NCBI GenBank assembly: GCA_014338405.1
Contig: JTDE01000234.1
Span: forward strand, 210,438-274,437
Reading direction: 5' to 3'
DNA from: Paragonimus skrjabini miyazakii
Lineage: Eukaryota; Platyhelminthes; Trematoda; Plagiorchiida; Troglotrematidae
DNA: 64,000 nucleotides
Shown: piece by piece, positions 24,801 to 39,700 of the stretch
Numbering within the stretch: position 1 is the first letter of the stretch
Layout of the letters: each line of letters opens with the position of its first letter
Position numbers and translations under genes: made by a program
The notes under the pieces: model-generated
Databases searched by the model: none
The model's input: the letters and a program-made list of their open reading frames with translations, nothing else
What the model was told of the DNA's origin: nothing

Positions 24801-27800
24801 AACGTTACACTATAATAACGTGATACTCAGTATCTGTCGTTCAAAGTTATTTTCGCTAACCAACTGATGTCATTCGATTAGGAGAATCAAAAACTGCAAT
24901 CATTGGCTGAATGTTTTACTCAGATTTAGGTCATTCTCTATGTGGCTAAAATTGAGTTGCTTTGAACAATGTGCTTCTTACAGCTGCCCAATATAACTCG
25001 GTCTTTTGATACGTCGAAATGATTCACTGTTGTCGGATCTTGTAACTTGAAGAAGCCTACAAGTTCTTTGGAGAGAACAGCCTGTTTAACTCCTATACCC
25101 CCGTCACAGCATATTTAACTTCTTGCACTACAGGATTTAGAAGTTACATGCATCGCGGGTAATACAAATGATGCATAGTGTTACAACTCACTAGTATCAC
25201 GATCGTTTCACATGTTATCTGATTAACAACCAAGTTTTGCATTCTGTTCGTATTCGCCTACCATATAATTTTTAAAAAAATCCTCGTATACGTTCATGCA
25301 AGACATTTGAAAAAGGATCAGCGCTGCACAGTGCACTGATATTATTTAATAGTCACATGTAATTCTGCCCAACTTCTGAAGAAAACATTTGCGTTTCTCT
25401 TCGGCGGAAGAGGCACCTATTACACTGACATGAAACTTGATCGATGCCAGTGCAACCCAGTGAATAAAACAATCGCAGTTTTTCGAATCATCAGAATAGA
25501 CGGGCGTCTACATCTAAGTCAGTTTCAGAAGAGTAAGTAGGCTGAGTTTGCCTCTTTTTGTTCTACGACTGTAGGATATTAGTTTCAGCTTATTGAATCC
25601 ATCGTTTCTGGTGCTTAAATAACAAAACAACATTTCTGGGGTTTTATATACAAACATTTTTCAGGGGTTCTTTATGAAAATCATCACTTACTCGTCTCAG
25701 TAATTGTTTCCTGGGGTTTGTTTGCTATGGTTCAAGTTATAAAGCTACTGAATATTATGTCCGAATGAGTTCATTATTCAGACTTGTTACAAATCCTTGC
25801 TTGTCGAAGCTGTTTTTAGAGGTCTCATCGCCCATCCTGAGGTCATTGCGTGGGCAAGATAGATCTGATCTGACTAAAATGCTTTACTGTCTTCTCCTGG
25901 AGAACTAGGCCGATTGCCATTCAGTAAACATATTTTCTGTGTGATCGTAGTAAGTTCATCTTTTGGACTGATGAAACTGAAGCAGAGTTTTCCAGTTTCC
26001 CGCAGTTACTTCTTGGGCGAGCAAATTTTAGCATGGGCTTCTTGGGGCTGCACAGTGGGAACGTTTTTTACGAACGTAGAGGAGGCATAAATAAAGTTTA
26101 AAGGCACTTATTATGAAAGATTGTCATATGCTTTCAGATATCCGAACTTGTCTAGTACATATGTCCATCATTGTAGTAATTTCGTCCATAATACAGTTGA
26201 ATTTTATGAGATGACCGATATATTTTTCAAATTTCAATAATTACATAATTTGCGATAGTTAATGCCAACTTCGAGTTGACCGAAGAGAACCTCGCTAGTA
26301 GTTTGTTGTCTGATTTTTCAAACAGGAGGTAGAAAAGACATTCTCCTCCTTACCTGCGATTCGCCTGGTTCTTCGTTATAGCTGACCACAAGAATCAGTA
26401 GTTTAGATTAATTGGAACTAGCCAGGATCGATGATGACATGAAATTATCATACATCAGAAATCGTATTTGCACTTGTTCAAAACTGGTTTCAGGTCGTTC
26501 ATCCTAAGTAACCCGTACAGTAAAACAACTAATGATAACCCGTATGACAACCACTCTGTGTTTGATAGGTCGCAATAAATTTGAACCGACTGCCATTAAC
26601 GCAAGCAGAACCATGATGCGACTTTCCATCTGGTGTTCAGTGCTCGTGTCTGGTTACAGCTTGGCGCATTAACTAACTGTAAGCTTTTCTGCTTTGCTTA
26701 GGTTCAGTCTTTCACTTTCTCACGGAGAAATAACTCAAGTGCAGTGTATCGCGTTGCCTACCAACTGCTTTCTAAAATATCAGGCCATTTCAATTAGTTA
26801 TTTTGCGTGTGACTTGCGAACATCTGTCATAACGTGGCATTATTTTCTGACTGCCATTAAACGCGATTTTTTGCTGACGGAACGTAAAACATTTATCTTC
26901 AGACTATCTGATGGGTCATTTTAGCTCTACATATGCTGTGGACCAGCTGTATTGTTTCGGCAGACAGCGTATGCACTTTTATGCAAAAGTGGTTCATTTC
27001 TCCCGTCAAAATGAATGTCAAACCCAGGTTTGGGTGGCACAAAGCGATATACAGTTTACTGACCGTCAAGTGATTCATTTTACCACGTGATGCAACTTTA
27101 CAAATCTCCAAATTAATTCAGCTCTTGCTCCATACTGAACATACGTTTTCGAACTATTTAATCCCTCCGAAAGTGCCCGGTAAAACTATTGGAAACAAAA
27201 CAGTATATGCCCCAGCTGTTTGAATGCCAAGTAGATTACAACTTTAGAAGTATGAATTAGACTTTGCGAGTGAGGCAAATTCCGCAAGCAATACACACGA
27301 ACAAAACTTGCAGCGGCGAATACATTCACTTTACGAATTTGTTCGTATCAGGTCAAAAATAAAAATTCTCAGAAGATCCAACAAAATTCGGCATCGAAGA
27401 TTTGTACCACTGAAACTTCATACGGCAACAGGGGCTTTTTATAGCACACTTTTAGACAGAATGATTACTCAGCACTTTTTAATCGAACGCGTTGCAGAGA
27501 GGTTAAACGGAAATCTATGACATCTGCTGTAACTCATCAATTTACTATCGCTGTTCACCACTTTACAGAAGACTCGCTGGGCAAGACGTTCACAATAAAG
27601 CGCAACAAGCTGGTCAAAACAGCTTACCTTGTAGCCAAAAGGTGTACGTGCTTTTGTACAGTCCTGCGCATCGTGTGCGCACTCGCAACTATGTTACATG
27701 TTGACCGATTAACGTTTTATGATATAATTTGTTTATCTACATTGAGCATTTTACATCGATCACGCTAAAAAGCAATTATCTTTTAAAGTGCATGCACTTC

Positions 27801-30514
27801 ATTCCGGGTATTTGAACAGTACTTCTGATTGGGACGGTTCCAAGTGTCGTTGTTGCTGAACTGCAGTTGCTCAGAGAATTTGACTGTTATACGGAGTGCT
27901 TAGACATCAAACAAAGTGTTGAGACTACGACTTTTTGCGGTGACCTTTGTTTACTAACCATGATATTTACGTCTGAACGTCTGTATGAGTACTTTAGCTT
28001 TCAGGATATACAATCAATAGGTCTCACGCGTGGGCGTAACTGCGGTCAAAAATGTAGTTCGTACAATCTTCATAAACGTTTTTTCTGACTTCTTCTGGGG
28101 GTAACGTGCTTTAGTTAATCATATGTACTTTATTATTACCGAATAAACAATTGACCTTTGTTTCGTTTTCCTTTACGAAGATCTCTTCCACAATGAACTG
28201 TTGAAATTTTTTAGAACCAGTGAACAGATTGGCCAAGTTTATCACCAACAACCTGTTAGTGATCATAGCACAAAGTTTTTTTATTTACGTTTGAGTAACC
28301 ACTGTGGTACTCTGGAATTTCTGTTTCCATTACCCTACTGTTTCTCGTTGATGTTCTGATCAACCGTTTTATCTGAAGCCGGATATTCTCCATTTGTTTC
28401 AAGAAATTGAATGATACCTTGTTAGTTATGCTACAGAACAGACTGAAGCAAACTGTATTACTGATCATTGTGGATCAAAGCGAACGGTATCTCTGCAGGC
28501 GTTTATTTGTAAATTTAAATATAGACCTGTAAAATGTTACACTTCACGATGCTAACGTCCATTAAACAATGACCGAACAAGAATATGCCGTTCAAACCAG
28601 TTGAAGCCATCCATAAGGTAGCTGTATGATTTCTTTCACTCTAAAAATATATTGTAATACATGTAGCCGCTTGAACTTGACACACATTCGAAATGCTACT
28701 AGTTGGTTTTCGCCTACGGAAACAATGCAATTTATGTCTAATGCGATTTAGTGCAACCTGGAAAAATGCATTAAGATGGATGTGATTTTTCAGACAGACG
28801 TAAACCAATCTACTTTTCAGTCAGGAAACGTGATGCAGCTTCAAGGTTTTATATATAAATACGAAAAGAAGTGAAACAAATTGTCAGATTTTGTAAGTTT
28901 AATCAGTTTCTAATACTTAGTCCCTTTAAAGGACAAGACCGTACATCATTCAGTTATAACTTTTAGAGAATGCGAAGCGTTTTATGTTGAACGTTTTCAT
29001 CGAAAACGATCTGCGAGAATCTTATTTGGAGTTAATAACATGCTTCGTTTTTTCCCAGGGAGTAACAAGGTAAACCATTTTATGGGTCAGGCCTGTTCAT
29101 ATACTGACAAGAGTAAATTGTATGTGTCGTCTCGAGTTTCTAAAATCATCGTCTAAATCTTGTTCACCTGAACCTGAAAGTTCTTGAAATCGCATTATTA
29201 GTGTGTAGCTGTTGTGTAGGCTTGTCCAATTCACTGTCATTCCAACCTGATAGTTACACAAGCACCACACGGTGCATTAATGACTCCTGTGTGCTTTGTT
29301 TCGTGCATTTTGAACCCAACAAATTTAAGATGTTGTTATTTACCTCAGCATGTGATTCGTCGTTCTTTTGCCCTTGTTGCTGTTGTAAATGGACACGACG
29401 CTCGATAGTTTTTCTCGTTTGAGGACCTGTTTGCCAAAAGGTCATTATAACAGTTCTTTTTGACAATATTGAGCGCGTGATTATTTTGTTGCCTCCCACA
29501 TGATGTGTCTTCCTCTGTCATTTTTATATGAACCTGTTTCTAGAAAAGTGGAAGCTTTCACCTCCATAAGAAATATCTACGAAAGTAAAATGTTTGCCAT
29601 TCCTGAGTAACTCTTCATGTCTGGGAAGATCACTTTATAAGAACTTTGCAAAAACTATCATACACTGCTACGACTTTATTGCTTTTTATTCCATGAACAT
29701 CACAATATGGTCTTTTCGAGTCTGTAACGTATTGTTAAGTCTTGTGTTACATAATTTGACAAATTTATTAAACGAATGAGTTACACTACTTAGCCTGTAC
29801 TGACCTCACATACATATGTACAGTTGTTAACAAAACGGATGGTTAGAGTCATGTAGCATCGGTTGCATGGTTAAGGCCCCATACAAAGCTGGGTACTGAT
29901 CGGTCATAAAAATGTTCCGAACTGTTTGTCACTTCTCAACTTGACTGAAGGCCATAGTCCGAGTAGTGTAAACAGTGGAACAAAATATGAACCGTAGAGT
30001 AATAACTCGTTCGGGAGAAGAATAATGTCTTTTGTTTTCGTTAAGTATGAACTAAACTCGAGTGCAACATTTTACCGCTGGGTCATTACAGTTTCACTTT
30101 GAAAGATCCTTATATTCCGGACGTGCAGTACTGACAATACTCGTTTCTGAAGTTCCCTCAAGTCATACTACAAGCAATGTAAGCCAGGAAAACTAACTGC
30201 TACCTGCAATTTAATCAGATAGTTACCATGTCTGAACGGAATCGCCATCATCTTGCATTGTACGCATGCCCATGCGGTCGTACATTAGTTCACCTTTGGC
30301 ACTGTGCATATCCGCTCGTCAACTTAACACCTAGGGTTGAAACAGTGACGCGTCAGTCCTCTTTTTCACAACACGATAACCTCAAAACTACAGTAAGCGT
30401 GCTGACTCCTTCGGAAGGATTGGATTCACTAATGCCCAGATGATTGAGGAGTGTGACGCAAAGAATAAACAATGAACCACTACGGAGGAGGCAGCCGTAG
30501 CGACACTAACAAGT
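21827..30514. other. Non-coding DNA, nothing recognised
   Basis: This stretch of almost 8.7 kb lies upstream of the FHL coding region and may include its 5' UTR exon and promoter, but I cannot place either. Small frames (22326-22562, 23555-23761, 27308-27768, 29254-29499) lack domain motifs. A short A-run lies at about 24430. Confidence 0.5.
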
Positions 30515-30718
30515 GGTAAACAGTGGTAAATGCGGTTTCCTCATGAAGGCGTGGCCGGAGTTCTAGTCCAGGCAGTGGCAAGGATATGTACTACTGACGA
30601 GCTCTAATGAGAGCGAAACTCGAGTCTAGTGTTTCCTTTTGAAGGCGACCGACTTGAAAATCTATTGGAGTGCGATAGCTGCGATCACTTTTGAGTGATG
30701 TTCAACTTGATATAAACC
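30515..30718 (+). repeat. Family B repeat (head to tail, 5' truncated)
   Basis: A damaged A-box region (CAGTGGTAAATGCGGTTTCC), CCTCATGAAGGCGTGGCC, a B-box-like GAGTTCTAGTCC, GGCAGTGGCAAGGATATG, CTACTGACGAGCTCTAATG and GAGCGAAACTCGAGTCTAGT are followed by the tail GTGCGATAGCTGCGATCAC and GTGATGTTCAACTTG. The order is the same as the copies at 60540-60740 and 15853-16190. The leader upstream of the tRNA-like head is missing. Confidence 0.8.
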
Positions 30719-33700
30719 AAATCCGCGACTACTGATCAGTACATTCACAAGTATTTTAATTGAGGGTTTATTCCGCTCACACACACCTAATTGTGACTGG
30801 GTGCGCATGAGAGTCGCGCTCTTTGCTCGAATTGTCCAAGTTAGCTAACTGAGGATAACTGCCCTTGCCAATTATTTTATTCACCACTGTACTAGCCACT
30901 TACCGAAAGTAATCTTGGTTATGGATTAGACACACTCTGTTGTCATTGGTTCTGGACGGGGGTCGATATGGTCGGTAAAGTGACCGGTCTGAATGTGGGA
31001 TTTGTATCACACTTAATTGCCTCCAATAATGTTGACAAATGATGAAGATAATGTTTGTTTAAGCAAACGTGTTACACCGATTGGACACAGAGAGATGAAG
31101 TAGGTAAAGAACCATTGTACAGAGAATTCTAAGTATAAGGTTCCCAGCTCGTGAAAATGTCATCTAGCTCTTTGATAAATTTCAATATTTCAAAAAATTA
31201 GATAGCTCCGCTTTTTAGATAATTATAATTTGAAACGATATAAACAGTCGTAGTGTTATTCGATCCGGCCGCCCGCGCAACTATTGGCAACTACTGTAAA
31301 GGTTTTGGCATATTTCAAACAACCTGTTATTTCTTGTTAACTAGGGGAGATAAACTCTCAGTGGAAAGTACAAGGTTATATATTTGGTTGCATAGTTGTA
31401 TAGTCCTAGACACCACTATTATGAACAGAGGATAGTTTTGTGAAATGAATTCTTTCCAATTAGTCCAACTGATCTCATCATTCTTGATGCTTTATGTCAA
31501 GTTAGCACTGACTGTAGTTCTTGGTTGATTTGGATCAAACTTGTCTCCTCCTGCTCGTTTCATCACCGTCATTTTCCCCTTGTATATGTCATGTTTTAAG
31601 TGTACGGTTGACGAAGGTAAACTGGATATAAGTACTATGAAAAACGTGTTTTTGTTCCTTATTGTTGAACCGGATTAGGGTGACACAGTATTTGAAAATT
31701 ATCGAATATTAGCCTCTAACGGTACGACAGTTTTAAGTGGTAAACAGCCATTGACATTATCATAATACAGAAGATGTTTAATTGCCAAGCTAAAAAGCCG
31801 GTCAGCTAAGAGCTTGCCATGTTTGGACACTGTTTCTAATGTTAGTTCGAAGAGACAAATACTAGGTTTTCCGCATTAGTCTTTGGAATTATCAGATCTG
31901 CCATACTACTTTTGATTTTTATCAAAGTAGTCAGGTTTGCGATTACCAATCGTTAGGTGAATTCATAGTGGTTGAAATCGCGCGTCAACTCTAGCTTGAC
32001 CTTTTGTCACTGGCTCGTGTTAGTGGTTGCTGGAATTAGAACGCACAAGTGCGATTAGTTCTAGGGACAATAACATACTTGGAGTAAGTTCTTGCAAATG
32101 TGACGATAGCCTAATAAGCTCGTTGTAGTACACTAACCAGCTATTGAAGTTTACTTCACTGGGTATTGCAAAACTTCCACCGGCACTTCTTATTTACCTT
32201 TTTAACCTGCATCCCGAAACTGCTGACGTTCACTGCATGAGTACTAAGATTTGACTTTCTGTGGTTAACTAAGGCGATAATACCTTTAATGTCGTTAGTC
32301 AGTAATTATAGTGAAAACGATTCTGGCCATTTCGTTCTGTAGGATCAGTGTAAAACAAGGGGGAATGGTAAGCTGCAAAAGTACTTGAAGAAAACTATTA
32401 AACAAAAACACGAAATGCGTTACAGATGACCATTTGCTGTGCCTTCACTGGACAGAGCTCTTTAGAAATGCAAAAATATCCATATCTATAGTTACGAAAT
32501 TCATGCTACAATGAAAAGAAGATAAACGACTTACTTTCGTTGCTGTCTGTGTTGAAAATCGCCCGTTAGTGTGTTGTTTGTCACGCTGTTCGTTGTTTCG
32601 AGTCCAAACTTGTTCAAAAGATGATTGACCTTGGACCGCAAACGCACGGTAGGTCTAGTCAACTAGTGCAAAGCGATTGGTCCGGCTACGTACAACCTAA
32701 TTGGTTGAAATCCAGTCGTCATATTGTACCTTTACCACGGCTTGGATCGTTAGCGGTTTGCATTTAGTAACCTGTACACACATGTCCGTGGGGCTGGCAC
32801 AACTAGTAGCAAACGGCTGAACAGTTTCTGTAGGGCTGTTTGATAGATTATTTTGTTGTCTTGTGCTAATATACGGTGAACAATTTTAAAGAAGCATTTA
32901 CCAAACACTGGAAAGGGTGGTTATTTTTATAGGATTCTACTCGTTTTGTCAAATTCTTAGATAATTTGTTCCCCCAGAACACTTACAAGGCAACAAGAAA
33001 ATGTGACTCACAATGTTCTCCTGGTTCATGCGTTTTGGGCGTACAAAAACAAGTGTCCAATGTTAACAAACGAAACAAACAGGGACAAGCACAGAATACT
33101 GGACCAGACGGAAGGGTGCACTGTAAACTTTGGGGTAAAGTGATAAAAAATACAAACAGAGATACTGCAACCACAACACGGCCTCAGGTTCTCAGCAAGT
33201 TATGTGTGAACTTACAAGTGGAGAGTCGAAACCTTAGGAAAACGGAGGATGCATTTCCGGTTGTTTGAAAGGTCTCAAAGACTATACGATAAATTTGAAA
33301 TGGATTTTAGATTGCGCCATGTGGTAGGTTGTCCCTCTGACTCCATACGGAAGTCCGAGGTTTCAACAGTCGCGTTTTGCTACTCAGTTCGTCATTATTA
33401 CCTACGTGACTGCCGTGATGCTTCTAACTACATGAACACAGACGAACGTTGAATTTCTCCTCCGGCCTGTTAACATATAAAACCTTAATATCGTGCATTA
33501 ACGATATGTTGACGTACCACCGCTTACCGGTGGTCACATATTGGTGGCAGTTCTCAGCAAGTGGAAATGTTGTCTCTTTGTATGACATTTTAGAGAAATG
33601 AAGTCAGTCCACATTCCTTTTGGTATTCGGTGACTCTGGTTTGTCCGCCAGATTACTTAATTGAAACGATAGATTTTTTATGCATTGCCCACGGGTATTA

Positions 33701-36700
33701 TGAAGTGAGCTGTTTTCACTACATTTTCTAATATTCATGCTTAACATCAGAATTACGGTGGTTCAAATATTATGTAGCATAATCAGTTTGAGATGTTCCA
33801 ACCTTCTTGATGTTAGCAGTCATTCATGACTACGAAGTTGTTCTGTGTCTAACTTGGTTGGGCATTGGTGACCTGAGGGTATCTATTCTGTGCTGGCTTT
33901 GGTAAGACACAGCAACGATTAACTTGTCGTCTGTGGATTGAAACCTATTAATAAGTTTAATCACCCGCTCAGCTGCATGCTCAACAGTGTCAGTTATATT
34001 TCCAGTAATCACAATTTCAATTACTCACCACGTTCTTCCTGCGAGCATTGAACAACGCACGTATAACCAACGGCATCAAATATCAGAACGAAATAAAGTC
34101 GCCGGAAACGTGGTACTATTAATATAAGTAATATTATCAAGTACAGGAAACAAACCTCAGTTCGCTTGCGTTCGCAGGGCAAAGGACAATGTTTGACCGT
34201 ACTAGGTCGTCAAGGGTCCAAATATACAATTGCAAACACAGGTGGCCAACAGGCAAGGATGAACCTAACAGATGTGATCGGAACTGTCTGGTATGTGGTT
34301 AAATGTCCAGCCTTTGGGCAGGTTTGATGTTGACACTGTCACAGTGGCCCATGGGAAGCACGTATTCACAGGAGTGGGGGGGGACCAATTTGCCAGAGAA
34401 CAACGGGTGTGTGGGCAGGTTAGTGGAAATCAATTACTAGGGAAGGTGGGCTGCAGAATTAGCACTTCTGGATGCGAGCTGTGAGAATAACACCAACAAG
34501 CGATCAGTCATACATGTTCATGGGAGGGAGTGCGACAGGGTCAGTCGAAGGGAATTCTGACCTCCAAAATCGTCTTACTGTGACCAATATACGAGTTGTC
34601 ACAACACTGACCAAGTGGTCCAGTGGATAATGTCACCGATCCCCACGGCAGTGAAAAGCAATCTTCCGGACAACGAACTATTTCATTAGAAGAAGCCGAA
34701 AATCTAGGTAAGAAAGTAACGACGAACCAAAAAGCTGGGAATAAGATGGTGGGATTTCGTTGGCTGTGGTAAAGCCCACACCGGACAACTCACGTGATCA
34801 CATAGTTCTCAGTTCGGCTGGTGATATCTGTCGACTATGTTCAGAGAATCGATCGAAGCTTTCAGAAATAATGAGGATGTTGCTGACCCACCACCTCGTG
34901 GTTTACTTTAGTTATCAGTGATTTCAACACATGGACAACGACAAACCAGTTGATTGAGATTTATGATGTGTGCACTGTAACAGCTACGTTTTCAACGAAG
35001 GGTCTGATGTGCGCTGTTTACCAGCACTCAACAGTTTTTAGAGTGACAAGCTAGATACATCAATCGTAGGGTGGCCAGCATAAAAACTTCACACGTTTCG
35101 TAAGAAGGAATATAGTATAGAACAGCAAACTTATTTGCATTACTTGGTCTCAACCAAACAGTTCATTTATAAACATATGGACATTTAATCAGTATAGGCT
35201 TACATGCGGAAAAATACCCCCACTGGATCTAAGAACAAATTATTTGTTATTCTGTGGAGGTTATGATTCAATTTTTCGTCACTACTAACACGGTTTTTGA
35301 CTGCAAAATTAACCTCCCTTAACTTCCTCTTGATCTGCCAGCCTTTGCAACAGCTATTTTGACGCAGGACTGTGTACATGCGCTCTAGGTTTAAACGATT
35401 TGGCTCAAGGCAAAAAGAGACTTTGGGGTGGGTTGAATCGGTGAATATGCTTTTAGGCTGGTGTTTAATTAGAGTGAGGTTGTTCTATCTGGCTATCCCC
35501 GTCTCGGAAGTCCGAGAGTTATAATGGATCACTAAACACAGTTGAACAAGTCTCGTCGATTACACATTTTTCTCTGGAGAGAGATCCCTAGACAAGTATT
35601 TTCACAAGCCTCACTAAACCGTCATTTTTATTACGTCATGCTAGTTGACCGACAAATTTTTCTACTGTTTGCCTCAACAATTCGGTTCGTTTGTAGCACA
35701 GTCCATGTTACCAATAATTTTGTCCGCGATCTTGACCAATGTGAGTTATTCATCAAGAACACCAAAAACCACACACCACTTTTCAAACGGTAGTTAAGAT
35801 ACTCCTCGGGCATGCTTTATAGAGATTATGTCTTAAGACGTTTCTGACATGGTTACTAAGAAGTTCCAACTCTATAAACTTCTGGATAATTGATATTTTC
35901 GGGTTGTATTTTACTTTCATCTAAAGCGACCCTCTACAGCACTGATTATACTTTTATGGTCCACAGTTATGGTTAATAAGTCCTCAGTAAGCAGCGTGGA
36001 GCTAGTCAAAAATGGAGCGATTTTCCACCTGTATTTTTTGAATCTGTGGAGTTTCTAGCCACTTTACAAGCGGTTCAGTTATCTTATTGATAAGAACAGC
36101 TACCACGGACTACATGGGCTAGCAGCACAAATTGCAATCTGCCATTGTTCTGTGGATAAAACACAGGATAACCAACATCTACCTCAAGTTTGCTTATTAT
36201 GCTATTTCACTTTTACTCAGTAAACAAAAATATTTCGAATATTTTGAAACCATTTTTTGCTTCACGTGATTGTGAGTTTTCCCTGTCAAGTTTATATAGA
36301 AACCTGGCGCAGTAGGTAAAGCACCACCTGTAAATGGAATGCATTGCTTAAACGTCGTCCAACCTGCCGATGACCATTAGGGTCTTCTGAGTAATAGCTG
36401 CAGGCTCATAACTAATCAGTATAAACTCCTAAGTCACGTAGAATACTGTGTTTGAAAACAGATGGTCATTCGCAAATGAATTGCCCAACAATCCTGCCTC
36501 GACTTTTTGAAACGGTTCAAATAATTGGTAACACGCCTGTTCACTCGTCTACATCAATTGTTTGCCTATCATCAAGTAGTCTTGATTGTGGAAATGACTA
36601 ATCAAATATCATAGATATTTTCATAATGTTTTGTTAACCCGTGGTTATGGCGTGAGCTAGCGGTTAGTAAAACTTCGACGTATTTCGTTGCGTTGGCTTT

Positions 36701-39700
36701 TAAAATGCGAGAAAAATGTATACAGTTATCAGTTAACCTATCGGCAATAATTCGTAAGTTGTATAAATCAGTTACCGACAACAAGGTCCTGGTTAGTTTC
36801 GATATAGGCAAGTAACCAGGACAAAACATAAACACCATCTAAGTGGATAAAACCAAGTTTGCTTATGGGACTTACGTGTTAAATATGGTTGGTAAGTTTG
36901 CACAGCAGAAAAGTTGCTATTACACTGCTTTTCCTGCATGAAAACTAACAAATCCGTAAGTAATTGCAGTTCCGAGACCTTAGAATACATCAGGATCACA
37001 CATTGTTTATAAGTTTTTACCGTGGTCACTATGAAATGCAATTCGTCATTCAGAACAAGTGCCGGAAGGTCAGAAACAAAAAAACAGTGATAATGGCTAT
37101 ATTGTCCTTAATCGTTCCTTTAGCGGTAAATGACGCATTCGTTATGGTATCTCTTTGGCCATCAGAACAAGTCGTTATGACGTTGTAGCAGCTGCTGTCA
37201 TGAATCAAACTGTTGCATTTCGCCAGCGAGTGCTGAAGGGTAGTTGCCGGCCAAATACATGGCCTCTTATTCGCAAAGTGGTCCATAGATAACATCGTAC
37301 AACCATTTAGGCCAATGGTTGCATGCGCTTTTGATCTCAAGGCAGAAATCTACCATCCTCTGTCGTTGCCCTCGCAATGAACACAAAATAATTGTGGCCT
37401 CAGAAAAACGGTTTATCAGTAATTAATTTTTATCATGCCAAACCTTGTTTTGCTTTATTCTCACAGCATTGTAAACTTACATTTTTTCGTCTTGTTGGGG
37501 TTGATTATTCTACATAACCGCCTTTCAGCTGGTTTACTTAAGTTAACTAAGACAAGATGTTGGTTTACGAACCTTTGTGGTAATCGATATTCACCTTGGT
37601 TTTTCTGAGTGCGATCTTGGGAAAATATCTAATTAGTGACGCTGAGTATCTGACGAATTTTGATTTGAAAGGATATGTTATCTTGTTAATTACCTTTTAA
37701 ATTAGTGTTGACTTAAGTAAACCGAGGAGCCTGAATATTTCCAAAATCAATGACTGAACAAACAAAGTAGTTTTTTGACGAACGATTTTGTCTTATTATT
37801 CAGAAATGGTAATATCGTCACAGTTCTGTTGATAGGACGATGGCTGATTGTGTGACTAGTTAGAGCACCCACTTGGTTGATATCAACATTCATCCGTTAA
37901 ACTGAACCTGTAGGTGATGATAGCTAAATCGTCGTGTCCTATTCTAAACACACGGTGTTCACTTGAGCGTTGTCAGAAAGGGAGTGTAAACTATGGAGTG
38001 TACTGTATCCGGTTCTTTCTGTGGGAATGCTCAGATGGTATAGTTAATCATAATGCATGGCTTATGCATTCTACTATTGTCTGTAAAACCATTTTGAGAC
38101 GCACCCTTGTCAACTAAACCGACTAGTTTCTGCATTAATTAGCCAACTGTCTAGAAAACTGAACGTCAACTCGTACAACAGATTGTCTACCATAATCATA
38201 TTAGCATGTTTATATTAAAATCGATCATCAGTATTTCGCTTACTGGATACAATCCATAGATTTTGTGTCTTACAATTGATGTAGCACTAGTGAAGCAACG
38301 TAGAAACTTAAATTTAACAGGTTTCGATGGCGTATTATCGTAACTACAGCAAACATGTTGTGGGAAAAAAGTAGCTTTTGAACAGTAATCAATGTAATTG
38401 CTACACCTGCTTCATCCATGCAGATCGACTGAAAAAACCAAATCCATGTGATCGAAATTTTTTCATGTTGAGTGAACTCATCTTGATAACAAAACTCGTA
38501 ACGCTGGCATTTTGATGTAGAGAGCAACATCAGGAAAAATAAATTGAAGGAAGAACAATGGTTGAAATGGAAAATGAAAGAAATATTTCAAGAGGGATTA
38601 TGAAAAAAACAAATTACATGCATGGAGAATTAAAACACGGGCTTTCCGAGCTAAAAAGTTTGTGTACGACAAACAGAGCAAGTAGGTAGCAAGATGGCAG
38701 TGGTTTCTTGCATTTTTGGCAATCCGGCTCAAGACGAACCAAATGAGTTTCAACAATGCCGAACAACGAGAATGCAGGCAAGCCAAAACATTCAGGTACA
38801 CTTTTCAATCTGTACGGGAATGTTGAGTAAGTTAATGTTGCTGTCAATCCGCCAGAAAGCTTTCTATAGCTGTTAACATTTACAGCACATAAGCTTTACT
38901 TTCACTTTCCATCAATGGTTTTTAGTATATATTTGTTTTTATTGTCGACGCGTGAAACGAATTTCCAGCATATTGTTAATGGGGAATAAAATGTCATCAA
39001 CGTTGCAGTTTTATTCCGAATCAAACAAGTTCAATATGAAACAATCCTATTCCATGAACGGTGTCAACTACTGAAATACTCATGAAGGCTGCCTAAGACG
39101 AGCTGTCCTGAAAAAATATGCAGTCGAACAAAGGTACAAATAAAATGCTTAGTACAGTTATAAAACGGATTAGAACTATGCAGGGCACTGTTTACTTTTG
39201 TCAACGAGGCTCATGTCGAATGGTCTTGTAAAAATGTTGAAACCGCTCCATGCCCAAATTCGTCTGTAACAGCAGCAATAATTACGATGAAAGAACTGAG
39301 CAGAATGTGACACAAGAATCTGTGAATGTACCAAAATGTGGTTTATCGCTGAATCACCCGGAAAGCTGTTTGGAGGAAAGTGGCTGACCCCTGTTAACTA
39401 CTGGAGGACCTATCGTACAGGTTTATCAACAAGTTTGAAATGTAACCGGAAACAGAAACAATCAGTAATAAATGTATTTCTTGATCGTACACTCTGTGTG
39501 TATGTGCGTCACATGGGTGAACGTGACCATACGATTGCCTGGGCAAGGATGAAATGAACACGGAAAAATTGATGTTTCAAATGTGGTTAATGTAATACTC
39601 GGGATTGGAGACTTCAAACGGCGCTATAAGTCGTACTCGAATTAAAAATTCTCACGCAAGCACTAAGGAGAAAAACTCCTACTGGTTGCAGTAAGTAGTT

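Noticed and set aside
32966..33268. 100-residue plus-strand frame with several cysteines at its start
   Set aside because: No domain spacing, no supporting splice context and no similarity recognised.
34160..35090. GC-richer stretch with a translation containing an ISDFNTW motif, suggestive of a retrotransposon endonuclease
   Set aside because: Only one short motif is suggestive. Neighbouring blocks do not follow the order of the endonuclease family and the frame is broken repeatedly.
36295..36390. tRNA-like A box (CTGGCGCAGTAGGTAAAGC)
   Set aside because: It resembles the family B A box, but no B box follows at the right distance and no flanking family B sequence is present.
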